Shown: in pieces, positions 34,201 to 35,014 of the stretch
Numbering within the stretch: the first letter of the stretch is position 1
Layout: each line of letters starts with the position of its first letter
Assembly: GCA_045538535.1 (NCBI GenBank)
Contig: JAZSRN010000098.1
Coordinates: 1 to 35,014 of the forward strand
Reading direction: 5' to 3'
DNA: 35,014 bases
Origin: RUG14219 sp045538535
GTDB lineage: Bacteria; Cyanobacteriota; Vampirovibrionia; Gastranaerophilales; Gastranaerophilaceae
The notes under the pieces: model-generated
The model's database searches: none
What the model saw: the letters and a program-made list of their open reading frames with translations, nothing else
Told to the model about the DNA's origin: nothing
Translations under genes and position numbers: made by a program

Positions 34201-34503
34201 ATGAAAACTATGGGATTAGATAAATTGTACATAGATTTTATCGAGGAATTTGAAAGTTTTAAATTGCCCAAAACCCTTGCTATGACTGCGTTTGCGCCTA
34301 CCGGGGGGGGGCAATCCAAGCGTAGAGCGGGTTTACGCCCTATTGGGTGTCTAAAACCCAGTAATATCAACACTTTTAAAAACCTAATTGTTATGCAATT
34401 AGGCACTTTGTCGTGTGGAAAATTTTCCCTCTCATGTTCGGCGAGGGGAAGGGTAAAAAATAAAAGTAGTACAAACAAACAAAGAAAGGTAAAAACATTA
34501 TGA
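34201..34503 (+). CDS. Possible leader ORF spanning the G-tract repeat, overlapping the prepilin start
   Basis: A 100-codon frame starts at ATG 34201, reads through the 9-G tract as three Gly, and ends at TGA 34501-34503. That stop overlaps the prepilin ATG (34500-34502) as ATGA, a geometry often used for translational coupling. The product (KLYIDFIEEFESFKLPKT..., a basic middle, a Lys-rich end) matches no family I know. Most differences from copy 1 would change amino acids, so a conserved protein is doubtful. If translated at all, its role may be to carry ribosomes to the prepilin start. A one-base change in the G tract would abort this. Confidence 0.35.
   Translation: MKTMGLDKLYIDFIEEFESFKLPKTLAMTAFAPTGGGQSKRRAGLRPIGCLKPSNINTFKNLIVMQLGTLSCGKFSLSCSARGRVKNKSSTNKQRKVKTL
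34230..34421 (+). repeat. G-tract repeat, copy 2, upstream of a prepilin gene
   Basis: This is the counterpart of 28-220. The poly-G tract is 9 G (34303-34311). The CCTAATTG/CAATTAGG hairpin (34383-34390/34396-34403) is intact. Just after the repeat, the CCCTCTCA...GGCGAGGG palindromic motif (about 34427-34446) resembles the inverted repeat at 5786-5825. Confidence 0.85.
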
Positions 34504-35014
34504 AGAAAAATTGCAACAATTCAAATTCAGAAATCGTGTCCCGCATTTTCGGTAGGGCTGGGTTCACCAAGCCGAGCAGAGCGGATTTGCGGACGGACGG
34601 AGTGAAACGAGTCCGGATAGCGAACAGATTGAGCGTTGTGGGCGGAGCCCAAAAGCGAAACTCTGTGAGCGCGGAGCAAATCCAAGAGGGAATGAGCACG
34701 AAGTGCGAAAGTCGAACACGCGTCTGTCGAAACCGCGCTTTCGACAGCAAGTGTGAGCGGTTCCGTTTATCGCGAGGCGCAGTAGCTAGTTCGGGTACAA
34801 AGGCAGCCTTTACCCTCGCAGAAGTTCTAATCACCCTTGCAATCGTTGGAGTCGTGGCGGCGTTGACTTTGCCCACGCTTATGGCAAATTATAGAAAACA
34901 AGTTGTTGAGACTCGTCTTTCAAAATTTTATTCAATTATGAATCAAGCTATCAAGCAATCTGAGTTAGTAAATGGTCCAAAAGAGTATTGGGACGTTATG
35001 GATAATGGACTTTT
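34500..35014 (+). CDS. Type IV prepilin-like protein with an abnormal 103-residue leader (3' end cut by the window)
   Basis: The frame is open from ATG 34500 (AAAGG upstream) to the end of the window. The prepilin core A|FTLAEVLITLAIVGVVAALTLP starts at residue 104, so 103 residues precede the processing site instead of the usual 5-25. Codons 1-5 (MKKNC) look like a normal prepilin start. The next about 95 codons are GC-rich and encode a basic, Arg/Ser-rich sequence unlike the rest of the family. The cut site has Ala in place of Gly at -1. The nearest later in-frame ATG (34692) would still leave 39 residues. Either the GC-rich element was inserted in frame and is tolerated, or the gene is impaired. 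Confidence 0.78.
   Translation, partial: MKKNCNNSNSEIVSRIFGRAGFTKPSRADLRTDGVKRVRIANRLSVVGGAQKRNSVSAEQIQEGMSTKCESRTRVCRNRAFDSKCERFRLSRGAVASSGTKAAFTLAEVLITLAIVGVVAALTLPTLMANYRKQVVETRLSKFYSIMNQAIKQSELVNGPKEYWDVMDNGL
34515..34802 (+). mobile_element. GC-rich element inside the third prepilin gene (approximate edges)
   Basis: The composition changes abruptly from AT-rich to GC-rich after the first codons and back again at the prepilin helix. It contains a perfect hairpin CTGTCGAAA (34724-34732)/TTTCGACAG (34739-34747) and many GAGCG/GAGTG-type words. It encodes no domain and no transposase, so it would be a non-autonomous repeat. The edges are judged by eye, and no second copy is present in the window. 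Confidence 0.5.

Overview
The window is AT-rich, with a few sharply GC-richer patches. It looks like a gut-type member of Candidatus Gastranaerophilales (Melainabacteria/Vampirovibrionia, the non-photosynthetic sister group of cyanobacteria). This assignment is inferred from three things: several paralogous type IV prepilin-like proteins carrying the FTLAEVLITLGIIGV core, diderm features (an autotransporter barrel, a TonB-C-like end), and a DUF1822-like protein beside a sigma factor, an arrangement otherwise associated with cyanobacteria. No 16S rRNA or other phylogenetic marker was tested.

Layout. 1-1240: a ~193 bp repeat with an 11-G tract, then a prepilin gene. 1368-3308: an orphan PAS histidine kinase and a small DMT/DUF486 membrane protein, both minus strand. 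3360-3726: a promoter, tRNA-Thr(TGT), tRNA-Thr(GGT), tRNA-Tyr(GTA) and a terminator. 3727-6024: an accessory pocket with REP palindromes, other intergenic repeats and one AT-rich membrane protein of unknown function. 6025-7770: a coiled-coil protein. 7957-11181: rimP, nusA and tuf, without infB after nusA. 11185-12307: a small HTH protein and a second prepilin gene with a consensus promoter. 12384-16166: clpB, bioB and tRNA-Pro(CGG).

16167-19065 is a second accessory pocket between tRNA-Pro and tRNA-Met. It holds an unknown membrane-anchored protein, a decayed Fic-domain remnant, a short radical SAM protein, and a REP-associated tyrosine transposase (RAYT) with REP palindromes around and inside its gene. 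It also holds a tandem partial duplication of the tRNA-Met 3' half. 19137-22762 is a large minus-strand autotransporter with Chlamydia-Pmp-style GGA[IV]/FxxN repeats. 22885-26065 carries LysM, WG-repeat, zinc-ribbon and hemW genes. 26124-26507 is a small membrane protein on the minus strand.

26676-34143 is a tight three-gene cluster: a 1258-residue, very acidic, membrane-anchored protein (DUF1822-like N-terminus, TonB-C-like C-terminus), a sigma-70-like factor, and a 1022-residue protein with three zinc ribbons, a P-loop NTPase and a helical, TPR-like C-terminus. It reads as an undescribed envelope-to-transcription signalling module (inference).

The window closes with a second copy of the G-tract repeat (9 G) in front of a third prepilin gene. 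There the repeat's open frame ends in an ATGA overlap with the prepilin start. The prepilin itself has a GC-rich segment of about 0.28 kb in frame between its first codons and its processing site. The most unusual signals are the two G-tract repeats in front of prepilin genes, the GC-rich prepilin leader, the REP lying in frame inside its own transposase gene, and the DUF1822/sigma/zinc-NTPase cluster.
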